The notes below the pieces were generated by a model. The model searched no databases and was not told the origin of the DNA. It saw only the letters and a program-made list of their open reading frames with translations. Made by a program: the position numbers and the translations under genes. Positions 12,566-22,201 of a DNA stretch of 25,678 bases are shown here, piece after piece. The DNA is from a virus, in IMG/VR virus record IMGVR_UViG_3300022865_000032, positions 1 through 25,678 of that record; one strand, written 5' to 3'. Positions within the stretch are counted from its first letter, which is position 1, and each line of letters opens with the position of its first letter.

Positions 12566-15463
12566 ATGCTCCGCTTAAATCCCGGGGCATTTTTAACCTT
12601 AAAAGATAGAGAGAAAATGTTAAAACAATTCTATGAAAAGGCACTGCCTAATGAGGGCTACTACTGTGTAGCTTATAACATTCCTAATAGTAAAGCCTAT
12701 GTACATGACTATGCATCATCTATAGACGAAGTTGTTGAGTTAATTCAGACACACGTAAAAGAAGAGCGTAATGTTTTTGTAGCGATGAGTACATTCAACG
12801 AACAGGACCGGAAGGCTTCTAAATCTATATTTGTTAAGTCCTTTTATCTTGACCTTGATGTTGGTGAGAGCAAAGATTACCAGACACAGAAAGAGGCCTT
12901 AATTGATCTTAGTAACTTTCTTGAAACTTCTAAGCTACCTATGCCTGCTATTGTTAATAGTGGTAACGGGATACATGCTTACTGGTTCTTAAAAGAACAA
13001 ATTACTGTTGAAGAATGGAAACCTTTAGCAACTCAGCTTAAAAATCTATGTGTAGCTGAAGGATTAAAGATAGACTTAGCTATCACTGCAGACTGTGCTC
13101 GATTGCTTAGGTGTCCTAATACAGTTAACTATAAAAAAACTCCACCTAGTCCAACACTCGTAGTAAAAGATGCAGAAGAATATGACTTAAAAGTAATAAA
13201 AACGATACTAGACAATGTAGAAATACCTTTAGAAGAGTTAGTTAAAAAGTCTAACTTTACCGACGAAGAAAAACGAGTGAAGTATGGCAACTACGAGAAC
13301 CACTTCAAGCCTCTACTTATTGATAGTATGCAAGAAAACGAAGATGGGTGTGCTCAGATTAAACACTATATAGATAATGCTAAAACTGCTGACGAACCTT
13401 TATGGTGGCGCGTGTTATCTCTTGCACAAAACTGTGTGGATAGAGACGATGTTATCCATGTTATATCTAAGGACCATGTAGGATATTCCTATGATGAGAC
13501 AGAAGAGAAAGCAACTTCAACTGATGGAAAGCCACACACATGTAAAGACTTTAATAATGTTAGCCCAGGTATCTGTACATCGTGCCCACACTGGCAGACT
13601 ATATCAACACCTATTCAGTTACATAAGGTAACCGCTAAGGCGGAGCCGGTAGAAGAATCAGTGGAACTGATAGCTATAGAAGGAGAGGTATTACCTGTAA
13701 TACACAAGAAGAAGAACGGGTTACCTCAAACTTTAGATGATAAAGGTTACTGGCTAGGAGCTAAACAGGGCGGTATATTTAAAAGCATTACTACCGTAGA
13801 TAAAAAAGGTGCTACCCTTAAAGAAGACTTACTAGTATATGAGTATGATATGTTTGCTATCCGACACCTTAAAAGTAATGCGGATGGTAACTGTCTAGTT
13901 ATTAATGTAATGCATCCTCATGACGGTACACTCGAGTTTTTACTGCCTATGAAGTCGGTATATGACCCTACAGAATTAAGAAAGACATTAACGAGCCAAG
14001 GTATTTATTATGATTCAAGACAACAGGAGGAATTAATTATGCGTTATTTTATTGATTGGGCAAAGGATATGCAAAGAAAGAATAAGTATGATGTTATGTA
14101 TGATCAGATGGGATGGAACGAAGATCATAGTTCCTTTGTGGCAGGTAACATAGAAATGTCTAGGGATGGGACAGAAAAGATTACACCTATATCTCCTCTT
14201 GCTAGGCCAGTAGCACCCTTTGTAACTAAGAGTGGAACCTATGAAGGATGGAAAATAGCCGCGCAAAAGCTCAACCAGAACGGTATGGAGATGCATATGT
14301 TTACTATGCTATGTGGATTTGGTTCTGTGCTTATGACTTTTTCATCTACTAATGGGGTTGCTATATCATTAACAGGAGAATCCGGTGCGGCTAAGACTGG
14401 CGCATTAAAAGCAGCGATTAGTATATGGGGTGAACCAGAAAACCTATATGTGCAAAACATTACTGCTAACGCTTTACAAGGAAGGTTCTTAACACTTCAC
14501 AACTTACCTATGGGATTTGATGAAGTAGGTAATAAAAATCCATACCTTATTTCTGATTTTATATTAGGAGTTTCACAAGGTAAGGCAAAAGTTAAGATGC
14601 AAGCATCAACTAATTCTGAACGTGATTATGAAGCACCTTCATCTTTGATTGCTATCATGACCTCTAACCATTCGTTGATTGATAAACTAAAACAGATTAG
14701 GTCTAACCCTAATGGTGAGGCGGCTAGGTTGATTGAGTTCTCTATGAGAAAGCCTAAATCATTCATTGATAACGCACGACTAGGTAAAGAAATCTTTGAT
14801 GAGTTTAATGTACATTACGGATGGGCAGGTCCTGACTTTATTAGGGCACTGTACAAGTATGGTGATGAAGCAGCTATCAAAGCTAATCTAGGTAAGTGGG
14901 AAAACCGATTTGTAGCAGATTTTGGTAATGATACTGCCTACCGGTTCTACGAGAACTTAGTGGCCGTTACTATGACAGCCGCAGAAATAGTTGTTGATGC
15001 AGGTATTTTGGTGATAGACATTGAAAGAATCTATAAGTTTATTGTAGGTGAAATGATTAGTATTAAAGATGAAACAGTTAAGATTAATGATGTAGATTAT
15101 GAGTCTGTTCTAGCAAACTATCTTGATTCTAATATAGACAAGGTCCTCGCGTTCTCTGAGGAAGGTAACATGATTAGTGAACCTAGAAACCAATTAGCTA
15201 TTCGTATAGAACACGCTAAAGATTATATGTGGATTTCGAAGAAAGAGTTCGACGCATACCTTGCAGAGCTACCTATCAGTACAAAAGAGTTTGTATACCA
15301 GATGAAACAGATGGGGGTAGGGGTAGATGTAGGTGCTAAAATTAAACAACGTATGAATGCCGGGTGGGTAGATGTACAAAAATCTGCTACGGCGGTGTAT
15401 AGGTTTAAGCTAAGTACCATTGGTAAGACATATGAGGTAGAAAAGCTTGCAGCTACACAATGA
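12566..15463 (+). CDS. Primase-helicase: AEP-like primase fused to DUF927-type ATPase
   Basis: A 965-residue protein. Residues ~30-200 resemble an archaeo-eukaryotic primase/RepB-like domain: D96-x-D98 (FYLDLDVG), SGNGIH (132-137), and TADCARLLRCPNTVNYK (174-190). A Cys/His cluster follows at 324-342 (H324, C326, C337, C340, H342; PGICTSCPH), probably a zinc site. Residues ~380-730 resemble the DUF927 helicase module: Walker A GESGAAKT (604-611), Walker B FDE (651-653), and TSN (699-701). The last 200 residues are a separate helical domain. It should prime and unwind DNA in one polypeptide, filling the place of T7 gp4. ATG 12566 has only a distant AAGG; ATG 12617 is an alternative start that would keep all motifs. 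Confidence 0.9.
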   Translation: MLRLNPGAFLTLKDREKMLKQFYEKALPNEGYYCVAYNIPNSKAYVHDYASSIDEVVELIQTHVKEERNVFVAMSTFNEQDRKASKSIFVKSFYLDLDVGESKDYQTQKEALIDLSNFLETSKLPMPAIVNSGNGIHAYWFLKEQITVEEWKPLATQLKNLCVAEGLKIDLAITADCARLLRCPNTVNYKKTPPSPTLVVKDAEEYDLKVIKTILDNVEIPLEELVKKSNFTDEEKRVKYGNYENHFKPLLIDSMQENEDGCAQIKHYIDNAKTADEPLWWRVLSLAQNCVDRDDVIHVISKDHVGYSYDETEEKATSTDGKPHTCKDFNNVSPGICTSCPHWQTISTPIQLHKVTAKAEPVEESVELIAIEGEVLPVIHKKKNGLPQTLDDKGYWLGAKQGGIFKSITTVDKKGATLKEDLLVYEYDMFAIRHLKSNADGNCLVINVMHPHDGTLEFLLPMKSVYDPTELRKTLTSQGIYYDSRQQEELIMRYFIDWAKDMQRKNKYDVMYDQMGWNEDHSSFVAGNIEMSRDGTEKITPISPLARPVAPFVTKSGTYEGWKIAAQKLNQNGMEMHMFTMLCGFGSVLMTFSSTNGVAISLTGESGAAKTGALKAAISIWGEPENLYVQNITANALQGRFLTLHNLPMGFDEVGNKNPYLISDFILGVSQGKAKVKMQASTNSERDYEAPSSLIAIMTSNHSLIDKLKQIRSNPNGEAARLIEFSMRKPKSFIDNARLGKEIFDEFNVHYGWAGPDFIRALYKYGDEAAIKANLGKWENRFVADFGNDTAYRFYENLVAVTMTAAEIVVDAGILVIDIERIYKFIVGEMISIKDETVKINDVDYESVLANYLDSNIDKVLAFSEEGNMISEPRNQLAIRIEHAKDYMWISKKEFDAYLAELPISTKEFVYQMKQMGVGVDVGAKIKQRMNAGWVDVQKSATAVYRFKLSTIGKTYEVEKLAATQ

Positions 15464-15647
15464 TCCGGAGTGGCTCTTCCCCTATGAGATGATGCAAGTA
15501 GGGGATAGTTTTTTTATTCCGACACTTAAGAGTGCACCACTAATCTATTCAATTGAAACCGCAGCGAAACGTGCTAAGGTAAAAGTTAAAACGTATGCGG
15601 TAGTAGAGGATGACTTGATGGGTGTACGTACGTGGCGTATAGGCTAA
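15447..15647 (+). CDS. Small conserved phage protein (66 aa)
   Basis: It starts at TTG 15447 with AGGTAG at 15435-15440, overlapping the primase-helicase by 17 nt; the in-frame ATGs at 15489 and 15492 would remove conserved-looking residues. The product has PYEMMQVGDSFFIPTLKS, AAKRAKVKVKTYAVVEDD and a final VRTWRIG. I recall short phage proteins with a similar M-x-V-G-D-S-F-F ... A-A-K-R ... V-R-x-W pattern; no function is known. It is the last gene of the + strand arm. Its TAA overlaps the stop of the facing gene. Confidence 0.75.
   Translation: MQLHNDPEWLFPYEMMQVGDSFFIPTLKSAPLIYSIETAAKRAKVKVKTYAVVEDDLMGVRTWRIG
15644..15647. other. Convergent stop-codon overlap between the two arms
   Basis: The bases CTAA contain TAA (15645-15647) for the + strand 66-aa gene and, on the other strand, TAG (15646-15644) for the 2181-aa gene. 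The head-on gene arms meet with no spacer. Confidence 0.95.
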
Positions 15648-18600
15648 TCAGGTATTCCATAAATATCATTTAATGATTCGTCGTATTTTTTACCAATGAA
15701 TACACCATTTACAGAATCTTTTAATCTAGCGTCCCTTGCTTTCATAGACCTTTGTATAGTCTTTCTTGATAGCTGAAAACCTTTTGGAGCTTTGCTATTA
15801 AACCTATCAATATCTCGTTGAATATCTTCTACACCATCCTCATCTCCTGCTTGTCTGGCTAGGTAATATTTTAATAATAGTTTAGACTTCCGAGCTAACA
15901 GTTTTCTTTCTGGGCCTTTTAATGCATTAGCTTTAGTATAAGCTTCTGCTAACTCAATGTTACTAAACCCTACTATTTGCATGAAGGACTCGTATACACT
16001 TGGATCACCTTCTATAATAGGCACACCATATTTGTTAGTCATGCCGTCAGTATTATATCTAACAGTCTTAAGGGCATTTCCTAGGAAAGTAGGTAACACT
16101 CTTTCAGCTCCTCGACCTACGTCGCCATCTGCAATCATACCAACGCCTTCCGTAAATCTACGAAGTATTCCATATCCAGGACCACCTAATACTTCCATCA
16201 TATAAGCCGACGCACCTATTTTTTCTAATCTAGCTGGGTCTTCTCTAAATGCTAAGTCTCTAAAACCTGTTCGTTGAGATATGTCTATACCAAGTAGTGC
16301 ACTTAAAGGACCTCGAAAGGCTAAGTCTCCCACTGCTGCATTAACATATGTATGTGGTTCAAATGGCTCATCGTCATCATCTAATAACAATGAAGCTAAT
16401 ACGGTGGCTCCTCCATACAATGGCATACCTTGAATTCCTGCCATTAAGAAAGAATACCCATAGACACCTATCAATTGTTTTGCTGCAATGGCACGAGTTT
16501 CTTTATCTGCCTCTGTTTTAGGTTTTGCATTAAACACATCATTAAATAATTTACTTACTAAATAGATCTGTGCCTGAGCAAATCGTTTAAAGACGAAAGC
16601 TACTTTACCAATACCGTCTTGGAACATGCTAGGACCTACTTCAGGTAACGCGTGAGAATGGACTTTACTGGTAAGCTCAATAGCTTTTTGTATAGCGTCT
16701 GTTTCCGAAGCTCCTTTCGATCTTGCTAAATTAAATGCAGCAATTAAAGTAATCTCACGGTTAATTCGTTCAGAGTTTTGAAACACATACCCTATTCCTG
16801 CCTCAACTTTTGATTTAATTTTTAATCCACTACCCACTTCCTGACCTAAGTTTTTTTGTAGTTCGGTTATTTCGTACCCTATACCCCGACGTAACGCGGC
16901 CGTTTCTTCTGCCCTTGTAAATAAATTGTGGTACTTACCCCCTTCTTTGAATAACTTAGCATTTTTTCCGGTGTAGGTTTTCTCACCTGTTTTTTCATTA
17001 ATGGTAAAAGGAGCAGATGTTCTATCAGGAAGGAACCCTCTATTCTGCTCAAACCCGCCAGCTCCATATAGTTTCATTGCATCAAATAAAGCTTTTTGTG
17101 AAGAATCAAACCCATACTCACCCTGTAAAAAAGGTAATACAATAAGGGGGATTTGCGTTAAGTTAACAATAGCTGAAGATATATTACCACCAATGTACCA
17201 TACATAACTTAAATATGCTGGCATAGCCGCCCACCCTTTTGCTACTGGGTTAAGATAAAAAGGTAAGCTTTTAATAGTATCGGCACCTATTGCTCGTATT
17301 AAAGCACTGTCAGAGTTAGAAGCTTCCTTACTAATTATATCTGATGTGTTAACTATTTTATTATTATACTTTGCATTCGCTATAGAGCTTACTATCTTAG
17401 GTGCTGTACTTGCATAAGCAAATAAAATATCCTCTTCATAACCCGGTATACCTTTACGATGTGCTTCTTGGTTTCTTAGTGACTGTTCAGGAAATAAAGA
17501 TAGATACTGTTCTTCAATATTTTCAATTGTTAGTTTTTTTGCCTCATCACTTAATTTAGGGTCATTATTAATCTTTGCTTTTAGCCGTTGAACAAATGCT
17601 GCTGGTGGGGCCCCACGTATTTCAGCTCTTTGTGATTGTGCAAAATCTTCAAAGTTTGTGGCGCCTTCTTGACGTAATTGTTCTTTTTTCTTTTTCCTTA
17701 AGAATGGTGATTCTGCAGAAGCTTTACCTTCTTCCCCATCTTTAGTTACATACTTAAACCAATAATCACCTTTACGTACCATAGGTAAATAATAGTTAAG
17801 TGGTACAAACTCTTCGCGTAAATTTGCTTCAGCTTCCGGATAAGCCTCAATCATTGTATCTAAAAGTGCTTTGTATTTATTTCTTAGGTCGTTAACAATC
17901 TGATTACCTAAATCTTTTAGGTCTTGTGGTAGCCGTTCGTACCGCTCTACAAACTCAGCTGCTTTAGGATTTTCTTGCAATAGCTGTTGTCTAGCTACTT
18001 CGTCTTTAATAATAGCTTCGGGGTCTATATTTGCTCTAGATAGTTCAAGTAATACACGGTTCCATTCTTTAACAAGCTGTTTACCTCTTGGGGTTTGAGC
18101 ATACTTTTTACTTATAAGGTCTTCTGCATACCGCAACACAACAGATACTTGTTCTCTACCTTGTTTAATTATGTTTGCTTTGAGTTCAAGAAAAGATTGA
18201 AGTTCTCGTAGGCCAGATATTTGGTCGCCAAACAACTCAATCTTATTAGGAATAGATAAAAACCCCATGTATATCCGCGCAGCTTTATCTTTTAATGTAG
18301 ATAAAAATGATACCAGTTCTCTACCAGTACCCGACTGTACTACAGGCATATTCAGAATAGAGTTGCCTAGTTTGTCAAACTGTTTCATTGCAAAGCTTTT
18401 GGATGGTACGCCACCAAGATCGACTATGTTAATGTCTGATGCTGCTTTTTCTTCAGCTGTTAATTCTTTTGCAGGTACTACCTCTGGTATTTCTTCATCT
18501 TTTTCTAATACACCTTTTTTGTTTTCATCTTTAATAGGGTTAGTATTTTTAGGTAATCTTATGTTAAGGGCTTCTCCCTGTACCTTCGCCGCCGCTTCTC

Positions 18601-21600
18601 TAGGCTTGGCGGGCTGTATCTTACTTTTAAGCTCCATGATAGTGTCGGTTACTTCTTCTTTTGAGAACTGAATGTCTTGTGACACTTCAGGGTTAACATT
18701 AAAATCTATCATTTCTCTAATAGCAGCTTCATTTTCAGGCTCTATAGAAATTATATTATCTATAACAGTATTTTCTTCAAATTCAAATCTGGCTTCTTGT
18801 TTTACAAATTTTTTGCCAGCTATATTAGGGACAGCTACTCTTTTTGGAAATCTTGTGTCGGTGTTGTCTGGGGCTATTTCTCTTCGAGGACCTATCATAA
18901 GCACCGGCATTTGTGTGACGCCCAGTCGTTGTAGAGCCCTTGCTCTATGCCTGCCTTCATGGCCTGTAATTTTTGCCCATCCTCTCTCAGGTGACTCAAA
19001 TGTTAGATTGGGCACATCGTATGGGTTGCCCATATAAGCGCCATCTTTATCGAATTGATTAACCCATTTTACAACGGCTTCAGAATTACCTTCAAAATAT
19101 TCAGCAATTTGTGCATCTAAAGATTTAATTGATTCCGCCTCTGTCCCTATAAGTTTTTGTGAGGCTAAATCTAAAAATTGTTGAGGCGACATTGTAGCTA
19201 CGTAATAGGTTCCCTGCTTAGCGTAATTTGATGCCGTATTGTTATTGTTTAATTCTTCTATTAGTTTAGTTATTCTTTCAGGTAGCCATCCTGCAATAGT
19301 TTTTATTTCTTTCTTAGACATCTGTACAGCCGCTGTACTTGATGTCTGTCCTCTAGTACTAGTAGCCTCTGCTAAGGAAACTCTCAGAGAGTTCAAGATC
19401 ATGTCTTGGATGTCTGCATCGCTAAACTTGTTAACGTCGTACAAGCCAAGCCTGCGTAAGAAGTTTTTCACTGCGCCTACTATGCGTCTAAACAACGAGT
19501 TGTTAGGGGCACGTTCACCTAGCTTAGCCATGACCTCTTGTAAGAAGGGAGTACTGTCTACCGTAAGTTCTGGATAGAGGCGTTGCACTTCATCAAAGAT
19601 TGCCTGCACCTCAGCGTTTTGTTTTCTTAATGTTTTAAGGCGGTTGAGTAGTGGGATGTAGTCTTTACCTACCATACGTTCTAGCCCGTAATGCTCACCT
19701 ATTTCGTGCAGTAAGATACGACGCGCCTGGCCTTTCTGTATACGGTTAGCTACTATATAAGAGGTTTGTGTTTTAGGGGCGTAAGCACCATTAGCTGTAG
19801 AAGACATTTTAATATTGGCAGGCAATTGATCTACGCTATTCACGATGACTAACTTGCCGCTCTCTATCATTCTGTTCACGCCAGGTCCAAACTCTTGGAC
19901 CAACTCTGCGGTTACGGTTTCTGTAGTTTGTCCGGTGCCTTCTGTTTCAACTCGTGATTCTTGAGTAGCTAGGTAGTCAGCTTTTTCTTTTCGTAAAGCT
20001 CTAACTCGGTTGGCTATATAAGAAGGAATCTTACGGTTGGGTTCTTGGTTTAGGTAACTCTGCACTTCAAATTCTGCTTGCGCTAATCGTGACTCTATGT
20101 CCGCCAATTGTGTATCAGTTCGTGACTCTTGTGTTTCTTGAGGTGGAGGAGTTATACCAAATTCAACTTCTAACTGTTCTACATAATTTAAAGCCATTGC
20201 AGGATCTTCGTCAACAATGTTATCTAGCTCGGTAATAATATCTGACTGAGGATCATCTATTTTAATACGTGCTTTAAGTGCATTTATTCTTTGTGTTAGT
20301 GAACGAGGCTCTCCGCTTGTTCCACTTTCAACTGTTCCAGCAACATTTGGATCGACCACCACTGGAGATCCGTCAGTTGGGATAGCGCTCTCGGTAGGGA
20401 TGCTGTCGGGTACTCCAATGCTATCATTGCTAACTCCAGCTGTTCCAGCGGTATATTCTGCAGTTCTGTTTCTAGCATTTTCTATCTCCTTCCTTAACTT
20501 AGGTAGAGCTTTTTTAAGGTTTCCAAACTTTGTAATTGCTTCTACATTATTATCCGTTTTTGCTTTAGTAAGCATAGCTTGTGCTTGTTTACCAAAGTCT
20601 GCTAATTCTTTTGAAGAAAAAGGTCTTTCAGTAAAATAGTTAACTAATCCTTGGTCTACTGTGTCGGCCGTAATACCTGCACTTTCTAACATAGCAGGAG
20701 TAATGACTACTTCATCAGGGTTTACTTTATTAGCTATGTTTTGTTTACTATTGGCTAATTTCGCATCAGTTTCTGCAGTTCTTCCTAATGCTTTAGCTTT
20801 AGTAATTTCACTACGTAATTTTTTTAAATCATTTCTTATTTGTTTTCTTTCATTTTCATTATACCCGCCAAAGTATGTATCTAAATCTTTCTCCATAACT
20901 TGAGTAATACTTTTTTCGTCGAGTAGCTGGGTGTCTAAATCTTTCTGAAGTTGTTCAACTTTTGCTTGCTGAGCTAATACGTTAGCTGCTTCTTGATCTC
21001 TAGCTTCTGTTGAGGGCTGTGGTTCTATTACTGCTTCTGTTGTCGTAGTCGCTGTCTGTGTAGTAGCCACAGGAGTTGTTACTGTAGTGTCTACTAGCTT
21101 AGTTTCTTCTATAATCTCTTCTTGTTTTTCTGGAGATGCTTTTTTAGTTAATGCTTTTTCTCTAAGATGTTCTGGTATAGAAGCTACACCCTTGAATGCA
21201 CCACCAGCAACGGCACCTTTTATACCAGCTTCTAACATACGATCAAAGTCATCAGAATCAAAGATAGCTGAATGCCCTTGCACAAACTTCTCCGCTGCAA
21301 TACTAACGGCCTCTTGTGTAGCCTCAGTCAATCCTTCGGTACCAAGTCCACCTAATATATTAGATGTAGCACGTCGAGCAAGTCCGGGTTGCATACCTGA
21401 CTTCTGTAGTATCTCAGTAACAACTGATGCTCTGCCGGGCTTACTAAAGCTTTTCATAATACTAGTAGGTAGGATGCTATCAAGAGAAGCATTAACAATC
21501 CCTGCAAGAGAGGCTGCTAGAGGTTCAAAGTCCCCTGTCTGCTCGTAGATATTTTGGAATACTTCGGGAGCATTGAGAGCATAAGAACCTAAAAATACAC

Positions 21601-22189
21601 CGGCGGCTTGCCCCTTTGCCTTACTTTTATTGATGTCTGATAGAATCTTTTTTGCGGCTCTAGCTGAGGCTTGTTCTGATATTTGTTTTTTAAATTCTTT
21701 TTTAGTTAATGCTTCGGTTGCTTTCTTCGCTGCAGTTTTCGCTGCTATACCTCCAGCAACACCACCAACACCGCCGGTACCTATGATACCAAATAGATTA
21801 GGGATTTGTTCAAAGGCTGTTTCTAATACAAACTTTCCAGCATCTCCTACACCTTTAACGTCTTTATAGGAAGGGTATTGAGGTGCCATAGTTTTAGCAA
21901 TTGTAGCTTCACTAGCTTGGGCTTCTTGCATTTGCTTTTTAGCATATTCATCAAAACCTAATGCACTTGCACCCATTGCGGGTAACACGTCACCAATAGT
22001 AGAGCCAATACGTTTCGCACCACGACCAAAACCTTTGCTAACGATTTCGCCTAGTGAGTAATCTCTTTCTAGCTCAGGAGTATATAGTTGCTCCGTCGCA
22101 GTTCTTATCACTTCATCTTGGGAGAGGCCATCAGGTCCTTCAAAGCTATGGATTTTACCATCAGGGCTCGCTACATCATATATAGCCAT
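15644..22189 (-). CDS. Giant (2181 aa) internal virion / polyvalent ejection protein
   Basis: The start at 22189 has AGGAG about 7 nt upstream. The first ~35 residues (YDVASPDGKIHSFEGPDG) resemble the N-terminal signature of long phage internal proteins. Residues ~100-350 are Gly/Ala-rich and hydrophobic. Residues ~350-750 are Thr/Gln-rich linker and coiled coils. At 828-833 there is HEIGEH, close to a zinc-protease motif, with an E-rich helix LQEVMAKL about 50 residues on. At ~1073-1100 GHEGRHRARALQRLG resembles the ParB/Srx-like fold. From ~1240 the helical C-terminal half carries a hydrophobic stretch (about 1640-1690, GGNISSAIVNLTQIP) typical of large polyvalent protein-associated domains. 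By gene order it occupies the T7 gp16 position, so DNA ejection is likely. No lytic transglycosylase motif was seen. Confidence 0.8.
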   Translation of the reverse strand: MAIYDVASPDGKIHSFEGPDGLSQDEVIRTATEQLYTPELERDYSLGEIVSKGFGRGAKRIGSTIGDVLPAMGASALGFDEYAKKQMQEAQASEATIAKTMAPQYPSYKDVKGVGDAGKFVLETAFEQIPNLFGIIGTGGVGGVAGGIAAKTAAKKATEALTKKEFKKQISEQASARAAKKILSDINKSKAKGQAAGVFLGSYALNAPEVFQNIYEQTGDFEPLAASLAGIVNASLDSILPTSIMKSFSKPGRASVVTEILQKSGMQPGLARRATSNILGGLGTEGLTEATQEAVSIAAEKFVQGHSAIFDSDDFDRMLEAGIKGAVAGGAFKGVASIPEHLREKALTKKASPEKQEEIIEETKLVDTTVTTPVATTQTATTTTEAVIEPQPSTEARDQEAANVLAQQAKVEQLQKDLDTQLLDEKSITQVMEKDLDTYFGGYNENERKQIRNDLKKLRSEITKAKALGRTAETDAKLANSKQNIANKVNPDEVVITPAMLESAGITADTVDQGLVNYFTERPFSSKELADFGKQAQAMLTKAKTDNNVEAITKFGNLKKALPKLRKEIENARNRTAEYTAGTAGVSNDSIGVPDSIPTESAIPTDGSPVVVDPNVAGTVESGTSGEPRSLTQRINALKARIKIDDPQSDIITELDNIVDEDPAMALNYVEQLEVEFGITPPPQETQESRTDTQLADIESRLAQAEFEVQSYLNQEPNRKIPSYIANRVRALRKEKADYLATQESRVETEGTGQTTETVTAELVQEFGPGVNRMIESGKLVIVNSVDQLPANIKMSSTANGAYAPKTQTSYIVANRIQKGQARRILLHEIGEHYGLERMVGKDYIPLLNRLKTLRKQNAEVQAIFDEVQRLYPELTVDSTPFLQEVMAKLGERAPNNSLFRRIVGAVKNFLRRLGLYDVNKFSDADIQDMILNSLRVSLAEATSTRGQTSSTAAVQMSKKEIKTIAGWLPERITKLIEELNNNNTASNYAKQGTYYVATMSPQQFLDLASQKLIGTEAESIKSLDAQIAEYFEGNSEAVVKWVNQFDKDGAYMGNPYDVPNLTFESPERGWAKITGHEGRHRARALQRLGVTQMPVLMIGPRREIAPDNTDTRFPKRVAVPNIAGKKFVKQEARFEFEENTVIDNIISIEPENEAAIREMIDFNVNPEVSQDIQFSKEEVTDTIMELKSKIQPAKPREAAAKVQGEALNIRLPKNTNPIKDENKKGVLEKDEEIPEVVPAKELTAEEKAASDINIVDLGGVPSKSFAMKQFDKLGNSILNMPVVQSGTGRELVSFLSTLKDKAARIYMGFLSIPNKIELFGDQISGLRELQSFLELKANIIKQGREQVSVVLRYAEDLISKKYAQTPRGKQLVKEWNRVLLELSRANIDPEAIIKDEVARQQLLQENPKAAEFVERYERLPQDLKDLGNQIVNDLRNKYKALLDTMIEAYPEAEANLREEFVPLNYYLPMVRKGDYWFKYVTKDGEEGKASAESPFLRKKKKEQLRQEGATNFEDFAQSQRAEIRGAPPAAFVQRLKAKINNDPKLSDEAKKLTIENIEEQYLSLFPEQSLRNQEAHRKGIPGYEEDILFAYASTAPKIVSSIANAKYNNKIVNTSDIISKEASNSDSALIRAIGADTIKSLPFYLNPVAKGWAAMPAYLSYVWYIGGNISSAIVNLTQIPLIVLPFLQGEYGFDSSQKALFDAMKLYGAGGFEQNRGFLPDRTSAPFTINEKTGEKTYTGKNAKLFKEGGKYHNLFTRAEETAALRRGIGYEITELQKNLGQEVGSGLKIKSKVEAGIGYVFQNSERINREITLIAAFNLARSKGASETDAIQKAIELTSKVHSHALPEVGPSMFQDGIGKVAFVFKRFAQAQIYLVSKLFNDVFNAKPKTEADKETRAIAAKQLIGVYGYSFLMAGIQGMPLYGGATVLASLLLDDDDEPFEPHTYVNAAVGDLAFRGPLSALLGIDISQRTGFRDLAFREDPARLEKIGASAYMMEVLGGPGYGILRRFTEGVGMIADGDVGRGAERVLPTFLGNALKTVRYNTDGMTNKYGVPIIEGDPSVYESFMQIVGFSNIELAEAYTKANALKGPERKLLARKSKLLLKYYLARQAGDEDGVEDIQRDIDRFNSKAPKGFQLSRKTIQRSMKARDARLKDSVNGVFIGKKYDESLNDIYGIPD

Positions 22190-22201
22190 TAAGAGCTCCT
22201 A

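Noticed and set aside
15624-15633. Palindrome GTACGTAC near the end of the + arm
   Set aside because: No loop and no T-tract, and it lies inside the coding region; an 8-nt palindrome can occur by chance.
19691-19706. HEIGEH in the 2181-aa protein taken as a proven HExxH protease
   Set aside because: The second His is at position 6 rather than 5, so it does not match HExxH; kept only as a resemblance in the findings.
15957-21869. Many + strand frames (64-153 aa) opposite the 2181-aa gene
   Set aside because: The - strand gene has clear domain-like motifs and a good ribosome binding site; the + frames are isolated, with low-complexity Ser/Leu/Ala composition and no coupling.
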